A DNA stretch of 64,000 nt from Triatoma infestans (taxonomy: Eukaryota; Arthropoda; Insecta; Hemiptera; Reduviidae). This document shows, piece after piece, positions 44,557 to 55,875 of the stretch; position 1 is the first letter of the stretch; each line of letters starts with the position of its first letter. The notes beneath the pieces are model-generated. The model was given only the letters and a program-made list of their open reading frames with translations, ran no database searches and was not told where the DNA came from. A program made the position numbers and the translations under genes. The stretch is taken from the NCBI GenBank assembly GCA_011037195.1, contig JAAEAF010000183.1, positions 124,001 through 188,000 on the forward strand, in the 5' to 3' direction.

Positions 44557-45800
44557 TTTTTTTTTTCTTTTTTTTTTGAAGCGGGGGTCAATGCACTGCG
44601 ACCTTTTCCGGTCTATTGTGCTATGCCTCCTGGGTGCCGCAGGCTTGCCCACAGCACCCAAACAGATGTCCCAGCTGAACATCCGTTCTACAAAGCCTCC
44701 ATCAGTCTGAGATCCCTGAGGAATCTCAGTATCCTGACAGGCTCTAAAGAGGCTATATCCCCCTCCTCCACCTGGTAGCTACCCAGGTTCTTGAACCTTC
44801 TCTGAGTGGCAGCCTTGCAGTCTGTTAGGAGATGTCTCCGGAGTTTCCTCCAGCTCCCACAGAATCTGCATGAGCTATCACTTTCCAAACCCAGCTTCAT
44901 CAGATGTCCTCTAAGTCGGCAATGCCTCGTGAGGAAATCCGTAAGAACGCGGAGCTTGTTCTTGCTCAATCAAATGCAGGCCTCCTTTCTCCGTCGGTTA
45001 TAATTTTCCAAGCAGTTCTTGGCCTGCCGCAAACCAGGCAGGGAGTACCAGAGTTGAGATCTCCTCGTCTCCTCTTGCTTCCTAAGTTCCTCCAACAGAA
45101 ACTGGTCACCAACCCCACAAAAAGGTTCTGGCCCTAGAAGCGGGGTCGTAGCGCCTATCTTGGCCAGGGCATCGGCCATCTCATTCCCTTCGATGCCAAC
45201 ATGCCCCGGCACCCACCAAAGCGCAACTTTGTTCTTCCTGCCTAGGTTATTAAGTTTATCTAGGCATTCCCAGACCATTTTAGAGTTGATAACTGATGCA
45301 CTCAATGCACTAATGGCTGCTTGACTATCGGAAAGGATAACAATCTTCTGGTTCCTATATCGCCTATCGAGGTTAAATTGTACACATCTTCCAATAGCGT
45401 ATATCTCCGCCTGGAAGATGCTGGGAAATTTACCCATGGGTTCCGAGTGCTTGATTCTTGGACCGACCACCCCCGCTCCAGTCCCCTCGAGGGTCTTAGA
45501 CCCATCAGTATACCATTTAATGGCATGTTCCTTAATGCCCAACAGAGCGGATCTTTCTCTCCACCCACTATTGGTGGTGCCCAGCAAAAACGAAAAATTT
45601 TTAGTGAAGCTGTATTTCTTAATCATACCATCTGTAGGGAGGTGCCCGATAAGGGAGCCCAAAGGTGAGGATAACTACTCCCTGACTCCCAGCCTCCTCT
45701 CTCCTCCTGCGCCACCCCTAGAGATCCTAAAAAGAGCTCCCTTCGCCACCCTTTCCACCACTAGGTGCATAGGTGACAGATTGAGGATAACCTCCTAGTT
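44557..45800 (-). pseudogene. Jockey-like LINE 3' half: RNase H, zinc-finger tail, poly(A)
   Basis: Minus strand. After EVILNLSPMHLVVERVAKGA and a stop near 45665 comes a 230-codon frame (45662-44970). It contains IKWYTDGSKT (first catalytic Asp of RNase H), FPSIFQAEIYAIGRCVQF (Glu), KIVILSDSQAAISALS (second Asp), KVALWWVPGHVGIEGNEMAD (His and last Asp) and LRQAKNCLENYNRR. A single TGA at 44972-44970 interrupts KEACI / LSKNKLRVLTDF. The frame continues LTRHCRLRGHLMKLGLE, CRFCGSWRKLRRHLLTDC (C-x2-C...H...C) to a stop at 44688. The 3' UTR is about 110 bp and ends in poly(A) (plus-strand T-run at 44554-44578). All RNase H catalytic residues are present. With only two stops this is a relatively young truncated copy. 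Confidence 0.88.
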
Positions 45801-45804
45801 AACA

Positions 45805-46820
45805 TCCTAAATTATTCTTTCGGTCTCCTATTGTATCGGTTTCTACATTCCAGGTTATAAATATCTATAGCTTCTTTCTTTTTTTTTGGAGCAATATATC
45901 ATTATCTTAGATTCCTGAGAAGATTTCCTTAATCAGTCAACACCCAGTTTGATTGGTATTTTATCCATTGATATGATATATTTATAATCTTATAAAAAAA
46001 AAAAAATGTCAAACCTATTTATCAATAAAACCCATTTCCTATAGAAAATATTAAATATTCCTTCCTTTCGAGTTATATTATAATTATTTTTTAATAACAG
46101 TCATTAGCATTCTATAGTATTAATATTATTATTAAAATGATTGATTACTTTAACTTACTGTTATTTCACCTTTTATTTTAATTAATATTCCAGAAATAAA
46201 TGAACATTTTTTTTTTTTTTAGAGAATCGTTGAGGAATCCAAGAGTGAATGCTAAGTTGGCTTGCTTTGACGTCACATTCAATGGCCTTTCAACAAAAGG
46301 TTGAGATAATGCGTAATGACAAATAAACTTCCATATTCCTCCTGCTCCTAGCGTTTTTTTGGATAACTGCCAGCATTATTCTCACCTTTTGAAAAGAGAA
46401 TATTCTCAAAAAAAAACTTTACAGTCATTTCCCGAACAGAGTTGTAACGACGGAACTGAATATAATTAATTTATTCACATAGTTGAAGAAGATAATAATG
46501 TGTGTGTAATTTATTTTTCAGCTTTACTAGTATTGTAAAATTTCTTTGTCTTTAGTAATATTATGTTTAGTAAATTAAGAAATTACCAAACTATCAATGT
46601 TTAGGAAATTACCATATTTTATTCTGTTTGGTCCATGAAGGTCGAATTCTTTACCATGGTTGTTGATACCAGTTGGAATTTAATAACAATTCAATTTTAT
46701 TGCTTGCTTGGTCCAAGTTATTCCTTACTTCCTCTATGATTTCTTCACAAGTTACACATACACTCACACATAAACACATATGTTTATTTGGTGTATACAT
46801 ACTTATATTTATATAATAAA
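45805..46820. other. AT-rich stretch, nothing recognised
   Basis: No domain or repeat is seen apart from homopolymer runs. Confidence 0.4.
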
Positions 46821-46822
46821 AA

Positions 46823-46935
46823 TCTGGTGTGAAACACTTATACGAATCTCTGCTACTGCAGTTTCGAAGATTTAAGTGACAAATATACTTCAAACTTTTT
46901 ATTGAATATTTACAACTATATTATATATATACAAC
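46823..46935 (+). repeat. HR repeat, left part before LINE
   Basis: Starts TCTGGTGTGAAACACTTATACG and CTCTGCTACTGCAGTTTCG, as at other HR 5' ends. The matching inner part appears after the LINE at 48363. Confidence 0.55.
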
Positions 46936-46949
46936 AAGTAAATATGATA

Positions 46950-48362
46950 GAAGGAATACTATATCATGTAATGTCATGAATGGCAGTTATCCAGTGATAA
47001 CTGACATTAGTTATCCAGGAGGTCGCGGGGCCAACGGCGCTTCAGCCGTCTTTGGGGATTACCTGGGAGTGAGTTTGAGTAGAGGGCTTGGACGAGGGGA
47101 TTTGGATGGAGGGATAGGTGACTGTGGAATTTGATGTATCGGGATTTTGCGAGGTCGTTGACAAACGGGATCTTGATGTCGTTGTGGATGGTGCGGTTGG
47201 TGACGTAAAAAGGAGCGTCGACAATTCGACGGAGGATTTTTGATTGAAGGGTTTGAATTCTATTGAGGTTGGAACGCTTAGCAGTGCCGTATAGTTCTAG
47301 TCCGTATGTCCAAATTGGAGCGAGCACTGAGATGTAAAGCTGTCTTTTGTTTAGAAGTGTTAGTTTAGAGCGTTTGTCAAGAAGTCTAGCCAGAAGTCTG
47401 AAGCGTTGGTTGAGGGTGATTCGTTTAAGTCTCGTATGGGGATTCCATGTGAGTCGCTTGTCTAAGTATAGTCCAAGATAGCGAACGTGGTCTGCGGGAG
47501 AAATAGGGATATTGAACAGGTAGACGGGAGGGAGTACTTTTTTGTTTAATGTGAAGACTATGTACTGGGATTTGTTAAGGTTGATTTTTATTCTCCATTT
47601 GTTTAACCAGGATTCAAGTGAGTGGAGATGGATTTGCAAGGGGCGCCTGGAGAGAACGGGATCTGTGTGGGGTGAAAGGATTGCTGTGTCATCAGCATAG
47701 GTGAATAGGCTCGTGTTGGGGTGTCCAGGGATGTCGGCAGTATAAATTGTGTATAGGATGGGTGCCAGGATGCTACCCTGAGGCACTCCGGCTAGGATGG
47801 GATAGATGGAGGAAGTAGATGAGCCTTGGGTGACTTGGAAGAATCGATCACTTAGAAAGGATCTTAGGTGAGGTAGTAGGTACAGGGTAGGAGGCCCTTG
47901 AGCTTCCACAGTAAACCTTCGTGCCACACGCAGTCAAAGGCTCTAGAGATGTCTAAAAAGACGCCAGCACAGTATTGTTTCAGCTCAAGGGAGGTAGCGA
48001 TGGTATCTACAACGCGATGCGCCTGCTGGATAGTAGAGTGACCACTCCGAAATCCAAACTGGTGATGTGGGATGATTTGAAGGGGTTCTAGGATTGATAG
48101 GAGACGATTGAGAAGAATTTTTTCAAGAACTTTTCCTAAAATAGGGAGAAGGCTAATGGGGCGATAGGATGTAAGACAGTGGAGAGGTTTATTAGGCTTG
48201 GGGATCATTCTTATTGAAGAAAATTTCCATAGAATTGGGAAGTATGTGGTTCTGAGGACTGCATTATAAATGGATGTTAGGAAAATTAGGGCTTTGCGGG
48301 GGAGTTGTTGAAGGATGGTTGAGGTGATTAGATGGTTGAGGTGATGTCTGCTTGTCTTCAAT
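46950..48362 (-). pseudogene. LINE reverse transcriptase, minus strand
   Basis: Frame 48361-47864 holds NHLITSTILQQLPRKAL, SYRPISLLPILGKVLEKIL, HQFGFRSGHSTIQQAHRVVD and VFLDISRAFDCVWHEGLL (first catalytic Asp). A one-base shift near 47890 passes to frame 47927-47007: LRSFLSDRFFQV, PILAGVPQGSILAPILYT, FTYADDTAILSPH (catalytic Asp pair, about 47699-47688), RYLGLYLDKRLTWNP, the thumb region, and the end RRLKRRWPRDLLDN with a stop at 47007. Only one frameshift is seen in about 450 codons, so it is recent. No N-terminal endonuclease or gag-like ORF1 is present, so it is 5'-truncated. It is closely related to 41068-42380. Confidence 0.9.
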
Positions 48363-48610
48363 TTTATATCAACTGAAGAATCTAAACTTAATAAAATGAA
48401 AATTTATTAAGAAAACCATGCAATACTCCTTCCTCTAAAGTTTTTTAAACAAACTTTCTTAGAAAAAAGACGGCAACAAAAGTGATAGATCATTCGATTC
48501 CATAGTTAGTGTAACAAATTTTATTGAAATCCGTTCGGTGTTTTTATAGATAAAATCGTAGAAAATTGAAATAACTTCAGTGTATTTCTTTGGTCGTAAG
48601 GTACGATTGG
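48363..48610 (+). repeat. HR repeat, inner part after LINE
   Basis: GAAGAATCTAAACTTAATAAAAT matches 17125-17150 of another HR copy. It continues with CCTTCCTCTAAAG, AAAAGTGATAGATCATTCG and ATTGAAATCCGTTCGG. It joins the left part at 46823, so the LINE inserted here. Confidence 0.55.
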
Positions 48611-48614
48611 CAGG

Positions 48615-50193
48615 AAAAAGCATGTGTATGCATCCCTAATGTTGGGAGCCAGTTCGAGCAAGATCTGTAATTAATGAGGAGTAAAATTTATAATAAAATA
48701 GTACTTTTCTTCTTATTCAATCAAAAAACCCGTTATAATATCATTTTGAAATTTCTTATAAGAATCATGTTTTCATTCATAACTTGTAAAATATCGCTCA
48801 AAGGTAAAAAAAAAAAAAACGTTCAAGTAAATTTTTCTTAAATAAAAACTACACCTCCCCATTTAAAAAAATGAATTTGGTGCCTGTATCTCGCTTCTCA
48901 AACCAAAACAAATTTGCAAATTAAATTTGATTTTCTAACAAAAAAACTACGGGGACACGTATTTTTCAGTTTTTTTTTTCTAGCTATCTTAGTTTCCGAG
49001 AAAAGGTCGTTATCCATATACCTCGGGATACCCTGAATTATGTGTATGTGTGCGCAAAATACTTATCTTAGAATTATATTCCTAAAACAAAATTTCTATT
49101 GTAATAATTCATGTGTTTAAAATGAATGATCCAGAAATTATACCAGTAGCCATTATCTGATATCACAGTAATACGTCCGACTAAACTAAGTTAAACCCAT
49201 CTTAAACAAGTTAAACTTTGTGTGGTAGGAAAACGCCTTTATCCATCTATTGAAGATGAATAACGTCCTGATATAAATTTTCAAATATCATAACATTGGT
49301 ATCTACTGTTAACTATTTTATCTTTTTACTATTTCCGTAATGAAAGTGCATAAAGATACTTACATCTTCCCTTTTCCCCTTTTGTATATCTTTATGCCGC
49401 TCAATACTTGCACTATGTACACTGATCTTAATACAATTAATCCTTAATCTTTCTTTAAAATTATTGCTTCTTAAAAAAAAAAAAAACAATAGTTTATAAT
49501 TGTAAGTTTTACGATCAGACTGGTTTTGGATGTCCTTTTGTAGCGCAAAGTTGTAATCAATTAGATAGTTCAGAATTGTAGGTAACCGTTTGTAGGTTTA
49601 TTTATTTAGAAACATCCCAATGCTTTCTAAAGTTTTGAAGATTTTATTCTGATACTCCCTTAGTAAAAAAAAAAAAAACAGTGAAAAAGTAATTTGAGTT
49701 ATAGTAATATGTGAATAATGTGTGGAAGAAATTGTGATAAAAGTTGTTGCCTAGCAACTGTCACTCGTGGCACGCTGTCTTCCTTTTATATTCACCCCAC
49801 CAAGACCCCATTCTACTATACGTATTTCCTCTTTAACGTCCTTGTCTAGACTCCAACCCCATTTTCCGCACTACTCCACTGTCAGTTTTCCTCCCCCACT
49901 ACGCTCGATAGGAATGTTCATTTTCATGCAGCCTTGATATATATATATTTATATTTTTTACTGATAACATTTTTTTTTTTTTTTTTTTACAAACATATCA
50001 TGATGCTCAGCTTTATAAAGTTTGAAAATCATTATAAAATTCTACTATTTTTTTCAACTACTGTTTTATATTGCAAATATCTGCACAAAGAATTTTTAAA
50101 CTCATTGCTGCCTTCGTTTAGTAGAGGCAATATTGTCCGAGAATCTTAATCGACATTTCTCAAACATTTGATTGGTTCTAGTATTCCGAGACC
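48615..50193. other. AT-rich stretch, nothing recognised
   Basis: A-runs at 48807-48820, 49473-49486 and 49665-49679, and a T-run at 49971-49988. No coding. Confidence 0.4.
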
Positions 50194-50479
50194 TTATAGA
50201 GCAGTGATGGCGAACCTTTTGAGCTCGGTGTGTCAAAATTTTGAAAAATAGAAACATAATTCTCGTGGCGTGTCACTCATCAAGTTAATTATTTGTTTAA
50301 TGCCATTTAAAATACAAAAGCCAAAATTATGAAACCAATAGTTTACATTTAGAGACTTGTCTTACATATTTCATTGACACTTAACTTACAAAATCAAGTA
50401 ATATATATATAAAAATATAATTTAACAAAAACAGAAAAACAATATAAATTTATACAATTAGAAAATAAATATATATGAA

Positions 50480-50935
50480 AAATTAGTGACTTTTTTGGTG
50501 TGGTGGTTGATTCCGCAGAGCTGGAAAGCATCAGAGACATTTTCCGTGGTAGCCTGCTTCATTTTGTGGTCAGTGTGAAAACTAAGTTTGCTCTGTGCAT
50601 GTCGGTGTTGTCACACTGTCTGAAAAAAAGCATCCTGAAGATAGGCGAACGCCCGAAACCGGTCGATGACTACAAAATGAAGCAGGCTACCGCGGAAAAT
50701 GTCTCTGATGACTTTTTTGGTGCTGAAGTTTGTCTGCTAAATCTTCTATTTCGGGTTTATACTTGGTACATTTCAAGGCCAAGCAAGCGCCACTGACTTC
50801 ATCTGTTAACCGATTCCGTTTGTTTGTCTTAATATTATTTAATGCTGAGAACAATGTCTCACAAAAATATGTGGATGAAAAAATTGTTAGCAAAACAACT
50901 AAAGGAGATCTCGAGGAGCGGTCAATAAAATGTAC
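50480..50935 (-). pseudogene. hAT transposase C-terminal (dimerisation) end
   Basis: Minus strand from about 50925: IFSSTYFCETLFSALNNIKT, NKRNRLTDEVSGACLALKC and YKPEIEDLADKLQHQKSH, then a stop. The stop is at about 50484 on the far side of the FB insertion, because that insertion duplicated the last codons. S-T-Y-x-C-E-x-L-F-S and NRLTDE-x-x-x-x-C-L-x-L-K form the hAT C-terminal dimerisation region. The rest of the transposase is absent. Confidence 0.85.
50501..50709. mobile_element. FB foldback element with exact 13-bp target duplication
   Basis: 209 bp between two perfect copies of GACTTTTTTGGTG (50488-50500 and 50710-50722). Left arm long end: TGGTGGTTGATTCCGCAGAG, then CTGGAAAGC and CATCAGAGAC; this arm is shortened after CTTCATTTTGTGGTC. 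The right arm (50631-50668) has CATC, CTGAAGA, TAGGCGAACGCCC, GAAA, CCGGTC, GATG. It inserted in the last codons of a hAT transposase. Confidence 0.9.
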
Positions 50936-51214
50936 ACTTTTTTTTTAAATCTTTTCCAACGTTTCGACAAATTTATTGTCTTTTTCAGGGATAAAATTAA
51001 AAAAAATGTTAATCGGTATTTATAATTTCCATGAAACAAACTAAACACAAAATATGTAGTAAACAGAGAGAGTTGCTAACTATATGAGCTACATTATCAG
51101 AAAAAAAAGATTTTTTTGAATTATGAAATTTTTTATCTTTGAAGATGCGTGTCACCAAAAATGAGCTCGCGTGTCAGCACTGACACGCGTGTCATAGGTT
51201 CGCCATCACTGCTA

Positions 51215-51830
51215 TAGAGGCTCAAGATATCCTTCCTTATTCTTATTACCCTTTCCAAAATTGTAGCCCTTATTCGTTGTTTTAATAATCAAAGAATATC
51301 CTTTGCATTTATATTTCCTGGACTTGCCAGCGATCCATAATAGAGCCGTACTTTATCCCATCTTATTACGCCGACCATTGAATAATGAATGTCTATCATT
51401 TCCCTTAATGGTGATCTTGTCATGAGAACTCACCATCTTCATTCTTAACATTGTGAAATGTTACTTACTTTAACCACCATCTATTTCTATTTTCTTTTCT
51501 CTAAGTCACATTTGGTACCATAGATTTCTTCTTTATTGAGTGTATCTTTTTGTTTTTCAGATCCTTTTCTCGATTTCCAAAAAAATTGTCGAAAACATAA
51601 CTACCACTTAGTATTTATTAGAATGTACTCTTTCGCCAACCATTTCTTTTATATTCATACGTTGCCGTTTGACGAAGACTCTTAACAATGAGAGTTTTTT
51701 TTTTTTTAACAATTACGTCTTCAGAAAACTAAATGTCCTTTTGCTATCCTTCAAGAAGTTGTCGTTCAAATGTTCGTATTATTTAACGAAGAATGTAGAA
51801 AAATCGAGTAAATGTTTGTTTAATTTTTTT
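51215..51830. other. No gene recognised
   Basis: AT-rich; nothing assigned. Confidence 0.35.
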
Positions 51831-51832
51831 TT

Positions 51833-51935
51833 TTTTACTTTCTCTTACTTCCTGTCTCTTAAGACAGGAAATATTTCGATCGTGTCTGATTTTCGAAATA
51901 ATTGGAGTTTTCACTGAAAATACATGTTTTGGGTA
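51833..51935 (-). repeat. HR repeat fragment (hairpin end)
   Basis: ACTTTCTCTTACTTCCTGTC, then TTAAGACAGGAAATATTTCG, ATCGTGTCTGATTTTCG and GGAGTTTTCACTGAAAATACATG, the HR hairpin block. The rest is missing. Confidence 0.6.
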
Positions 51936-51939
51936 AATA

Positions 51940-52640
51940 TACCCAATATTTAGTTCCCTGGCCAAAATAGTCAGTAGAAATACCATTTTACTGAATGATT
52001 ATTTCAGTTATCAATATATTTCTTAAATACAGCTCCAACTATTTTGTTTATGTTTATTTATTTATTATAAATACAGAATTATTATCTTAATTATTATTTT
52101 CGAAAATCTGTTTCTAAGAAAGTTTTGGGATCCTTTGCTCTAAAGTATTATTTTTAATTATTTTATTATACTTCCGTTTATATAATAGTAAAGAAAGTAA
52201 AATTGTATAAAAAGTCCATATCTAAAGATAAATTATCCAATGGAAATTAAGAATTGCGGTATATGGGATGGAAGATGTTAGAATGGCCTATACATTCCAA
52301 GGAGTCAGAGTTAGTCTTAACCAACATTACAGAACGATTGTGCTGGCTTGCAGCACAAATTCACACATTGGGTCTATTGAATAAAAATAAGTAAATACTT
52401 CCAAGTGTTTACTTTTATAAAAAGTGTACACTTTTAAGTATAAGCAATTAATTACTTGTTTTCAATTGAATAAGAGCCACCTTTTGCATAAAAGTAAATA
52501 CTGGAAAAATCATCGACAAAATAAGTATCAGAAGATTTTCTTTGTTGGCCGTTAGTTGTAGTATGAAAACAAGAATTATTTGGCTTCTCGACCAATTCAA
52601 GGTAAAAAAACAAAAACCAAAAAAGTAATTTTGTAATTGT
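51940..52640. other. AT-rich stretch, nothing recognised
   Basis: No domain or repeat is seen. Confidence 0.4.
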
Positions 52641-52720
52641 TTTTTAATAATTAACAAGTTCGACGTTTCGACAAACTTTGTTTGCCTTCTTCAGGAACAA
52701 TACAAAAATAAAGAGAAAAA
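52641..52720 (-). ncRNA. Hammerhead-like motif in an unassigned repeat
   Basis: Minus strand 52698-52658: GTTC, CTGAAGA, A, GGCAAAC, loop AAA, GTTTGTC, GAAA, CGT, C, GAAC. GTTC pairs with GAAC (stem I), and GGCAAAC pairs with GTTTGTC with one G-U (stem II). ACGT closes on itself as a minimal stem III, and C sits at the cleavage position. One extra base lies between the core and stem II. The surrounding sequence has no coding that I recognise. Confidence 0.45.
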
Positions 52721-52724
52721 ATTA

Positions 52725-53840
52725 TAACATAAAACACAAACAAAAAACAAAATACATGGGTGCGATTACAGTAGGACTGCTAAGTCTGTTTTTTAATATA
52801 ATATATATGTTCACTATATACATTAGACATTGTATAGGAAAGAACATAGAAAATGTTAGAGCTAGATTAGTATAAAACAATATCCCTTATATTTTCTATA
52901 AAGTGTTCTTGTACAAATGTGAAATCAAGCGCCTTTTTCTGCCTGGAATGGAAGATTTTGCTGGGTCTCACATAGACGTTATTAAAAGATGAAGTCAACT
53001 GTGTCTCGCTAGTCCTTATGCCTTAAAAAAACAGAAAAATATTAAGGCAAACTATACTTTTCCACTAAAAACTTCCAGGATCAAATAAAATTTGTCAATC
53101 ATTTTAAAGAAAGAAAGATTAGATCACGTTGAAATGCAATATACGAAAAACCGAATGCATATATCACACCAAATTTTGTTCGAATATGTTATCTTTATGC
53201 ACACTTTAAAATATCTGTAAAGGCAAGAGAAAAAAGAAAAAAAAGAAAAAAAGAATCTGCTACAAGATGGATAGATGTCGTCAAAAATTCACCGATGTAC
53301 GTGACATGACTGAAAAAGGAATCAACTAACCCAGTTAGTTTGTTCGAAGTTTCCAGCTAGTGGTAATAAAACAGACACAGAATTGGAGTCCCTAGAGTTT
53401 GATGACAACCTTCAGAGTTTGATGACAAATGTAAACATTGAATAGGAACCATTCCCTTGATAATTTTATTTGTTTGCTTAATTCTAGCTTGTTACACAAG
53501 TTAATATTAATATAAAAATATTTTAATGGTATCTACTTTTACTTATCACTTTCTAAAGTTGAAAAACATAATGTTAAAAAATTTGATTGAATCATCTATT
53601 AAATACTGAATTTAATTAACACCATATATTTTTTTTTACTTCCATAAGAAATACTTGGATATAATTAAACAAATTTATAATTTTACACTCTAAAGGACCT
53701 TAATTTAGAGATAGAAAAAGTAAGGTATTGAGAGATAGAGGGCCATGGCGATAACGGTGACATAGACAGATTGATGTCGACTGATAGTTTTAATTTTGAA
53801 CCATCAATGAAGTGCACATATTCCCATAAAAGTATGGGTA
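52725..53840. other. No gene recognised
   Basis: AT-rich; open frames are short and unassigned. Confidence 0.35.
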
Positions 53841-53844
53841 AAAT

Positions 53845-53980
53845 TTGATAACTCAAAGGGGGAAGAACAACAGGAAGGCAGAGAATGCTGTGGATGGACA
53901 TGGCTTAACGGAAGAAAATTCGATGGATAGAATGCAAGGAACATGCTACTATATGGTGAATGTTGTCGAGAGAACTACAT
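53845..53980 (+). pseudogene. Possible LINE tail
   Basis: GKNNRKAENAVDGHGLTEEN then SMDRMQG resembles the G-L-T-E-E-D-A-x-D-R-M-K-W segment near the end of some insect LINE pol proteins. The basic R-x-G-R-Q linker appears in a neighbouring frame. Weak. Confidence 0.3.
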
Positions 53981-54309
53981 TTTTGGAGGATTTATTCATT
54001 TATTTTTATTCTGTTTGTTTTGAGGCACATCATACATCATTTCTCCTAATCCTTAATATAACCAACTTTTTCTACGATCTAACACTTTTTCTATTACAAT
54101 CCCCACTAATCCTTTTCCAGAATGTGGACTCTTCTATGTCCTGCGTCAATCTTTTTCCCCAAACACAAAACGCGCTTTCTAACAAGGCATTATTTTCCTA
54201 TAACATCTTAACGCCAATGTTGGGAATGTGTTCCAAATGTGGTTATTACACAATATCTTCTCTAATAATCCATTTTTACTTTGCTGTACTTTTAAAGCCT
54301 TTATAATAT

Positions 54310-54925
54310 AACACTTTTAATTATTTTACCAACGATCCTTTTTGTGGCTACTGAGATGGACATTTCAGCTCTCCAACAGTGGTTCATTATGCTGAAGAAA
54401 TTTCTTCTCATAGAATCCTTATAGTCAAAAACAGTTTCCTATTCCTCTCTTGTAGACATGTAATCCTAGCTCAGAAAATGCGGCTCGTTATTCCCATGAT
54501 TTATGTCAATTAACAATAAGATTCTCATCAGACACTTCCTTTTATTGCTTGCAATCATCACCGATGTTAGGGAAAAATATCCCTATTAAAGCAAATATCT
54601 TTGGGGAGTGAATTATTGTTATTACACTCCTACAGGGAGAAAACAAACCTAACGTTGTCCAAAGCCCCACTGGACCCATATCAAAGAAAAACAACAACAA
54701 ACCGGGTCTGAAACAAAAATCTAGACCCGGACCCACTTAAGATTCATCGCAGTCTGAACAAAACGGATCATAACCTTAGAGGGAAATAGCCGAAGTTTTG
54801 CCACAGACATCCTATTCCGGCCAAAGTTCTTCACAACCTAAGCAATCTGTCATAACATTGGACGGGTAGTTCTTCCTTATCTCACAAACTCACCTATCAC
54901 ACAAAAAGGGATCTGTTATGAGCTA
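54310..54925. other. No gene recognised; may contain decayed LINE 3' sequence
   Basis: The minus strand has Cys-rich patches (for example near 54830-54740) that could be the zinc-finger tail of the RNase H LINE below, but I cannot support it. Confidence 0.25.
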
Positions 54926-54929
54926 CTTA

Positions 54930-55233
54930 CGCAGAGGTGTCTCCTTAAACCACAATGCCCAGTAAGGGATCTAACCGATGCCTGAGAGAGATGTGTGAAA
55001 AACACTGCAATATCTCACTAATAGATCCCAATGGGCATCTTAAACTTCTGACAACCCTGAGCTCACCCTAGGTCCATAGGGTGTGCAAATATCCAAGACA
55101 GGAAGCTTGACAGACATATATACACAGACAAATCAACAAAGCAGAAAAGGGATGAAAAGGAAGAGCGGCGTCTAAAGTGGCAAATTCCCCCCCCCCAAAT
55201 CACCTGGTATCGAGACTAGAAGAAGTACTCCCT
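54930..55233 (-). pseudogene. LINE tail remnant beyond LTR insertion
   Basis: Minus strand near 55010-54940: SVRSLTGHCGLRRHL matches the LTGHxxLRxHL block that follows RNase H in Jockey-like LINEs, with frameshifts. It lies on the other side of LTR-B from the RNase H at 55876-56150, in the same orientation, so both may be one LINE. Confidence 0.45.
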
Positions 55234-55875
55234 TGTAATGGAATCGTTTGTTGTGTGTGATTCCTGGAGTAGCAGATGTCTTGAAGAGGGCGGAAGTTAG
55301 TTTGAGAGATTTTGGGAAGTTAGTGCTCGAATAATTAAACGGTTTATATAAAAATAACTATAATTGAACAATACTTTGAACGTTAGAAATGGTAACTAAT
55401 AATTATAATAAAATACTTAGTAATAAATAGAAGATAAATTAGAATGATAAAATAACAAACTAAGATGCACTACTAAAGAAAGATAAGTTTGAATATAACT
55501 GTAAATTGCCGCTTGGGTATATAGACTGCTCGTTTGGCCGTAGGCGATATAATAATGATTTCGTCGTATATCATAGAGTTTATATATTGGTGTTGGCCAC
55601 ACTCACACCAAGACATCTGTCCTAGTGTGCGACCACGTGCGACTTTCGCAGTTTGCTGACTTTATTCGGTGCTTGCTTTTTGATGTACAGTATTGATGAA
55701 AAGGCTTTGTTAATTGTTTGTTTGGCCGCGGCTGTCTTGAAGCCGGCGGCCAACTAGGTCGCAGGTTTTATTACTGCCACTCTTGTTAGATAGCAGCTGG
55801 CTGGAACCACTAGTTGTAAATTATTATTTCTTTGGTGTACTTTGCCGATGTCAATGACTTTGCCATGTCATTACA
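55234..55875 (+). mobile_element. LTR-like repeat, family B, copy 2
   Basis: Starts TGTAATGGAATCG and ends CATGTCATTACA; 642 bp. Aligns across its length with 20491-21109 (AGGGCGGAAGTTAGTTT, GTGTTGGCCACACTCACACC, GTCCTAGTGTGCGACC, ACTAGTTGTAAATTATT). The termini form TGTAATG/CATTACA. It carries extra sequence near 55770-55800. It breaks RNase H coding at 55876, so it is a later insertion. No internal retrotransposon sequence, so probably a solo LTR. Confidence 0.75.

Larger units (their letters stand above)
50202..51211 (-). mobile_element. hAT element with nested insertions
   Basis: Terminal inverted repeat of 16 bp, CAGTGATGGCGAACCT, perfect at both ends (50202-50217 and 51196-51211). It is flanked by an 8-bp target duplication with one difference, TTATAGAG (50194-50201) and CTATAGAG (51212-51219). 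Eight-base duplications and a CAG... start are hAT hallmarks. Inside are a C-terminal transposase remnant, an FB element (50501-50709) and a fragment with another hammerhead-like motif at about 50955-50995. The element kept only the end of its transposase gene. Confidence 0.9.

Noticed and set aside
45321..45798. Plus-strand open frames of 115 and 126 codons
   Set aside because: They are antisense shadows of the RNase H frame on the minus strand, which has all catalytic motifs.
53845..54306. 153-codon open frame as a gene
   Set aside because: Only the first 40 codons resemble a LINE tail; the rest is hydrophobic AT-rich translation without a family.
54542..54736. Short hydrophobic frame as a membrane protein
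   Set aside because: Too short, no start context, and adjacent sequence looks like decayed LINE 3' material.
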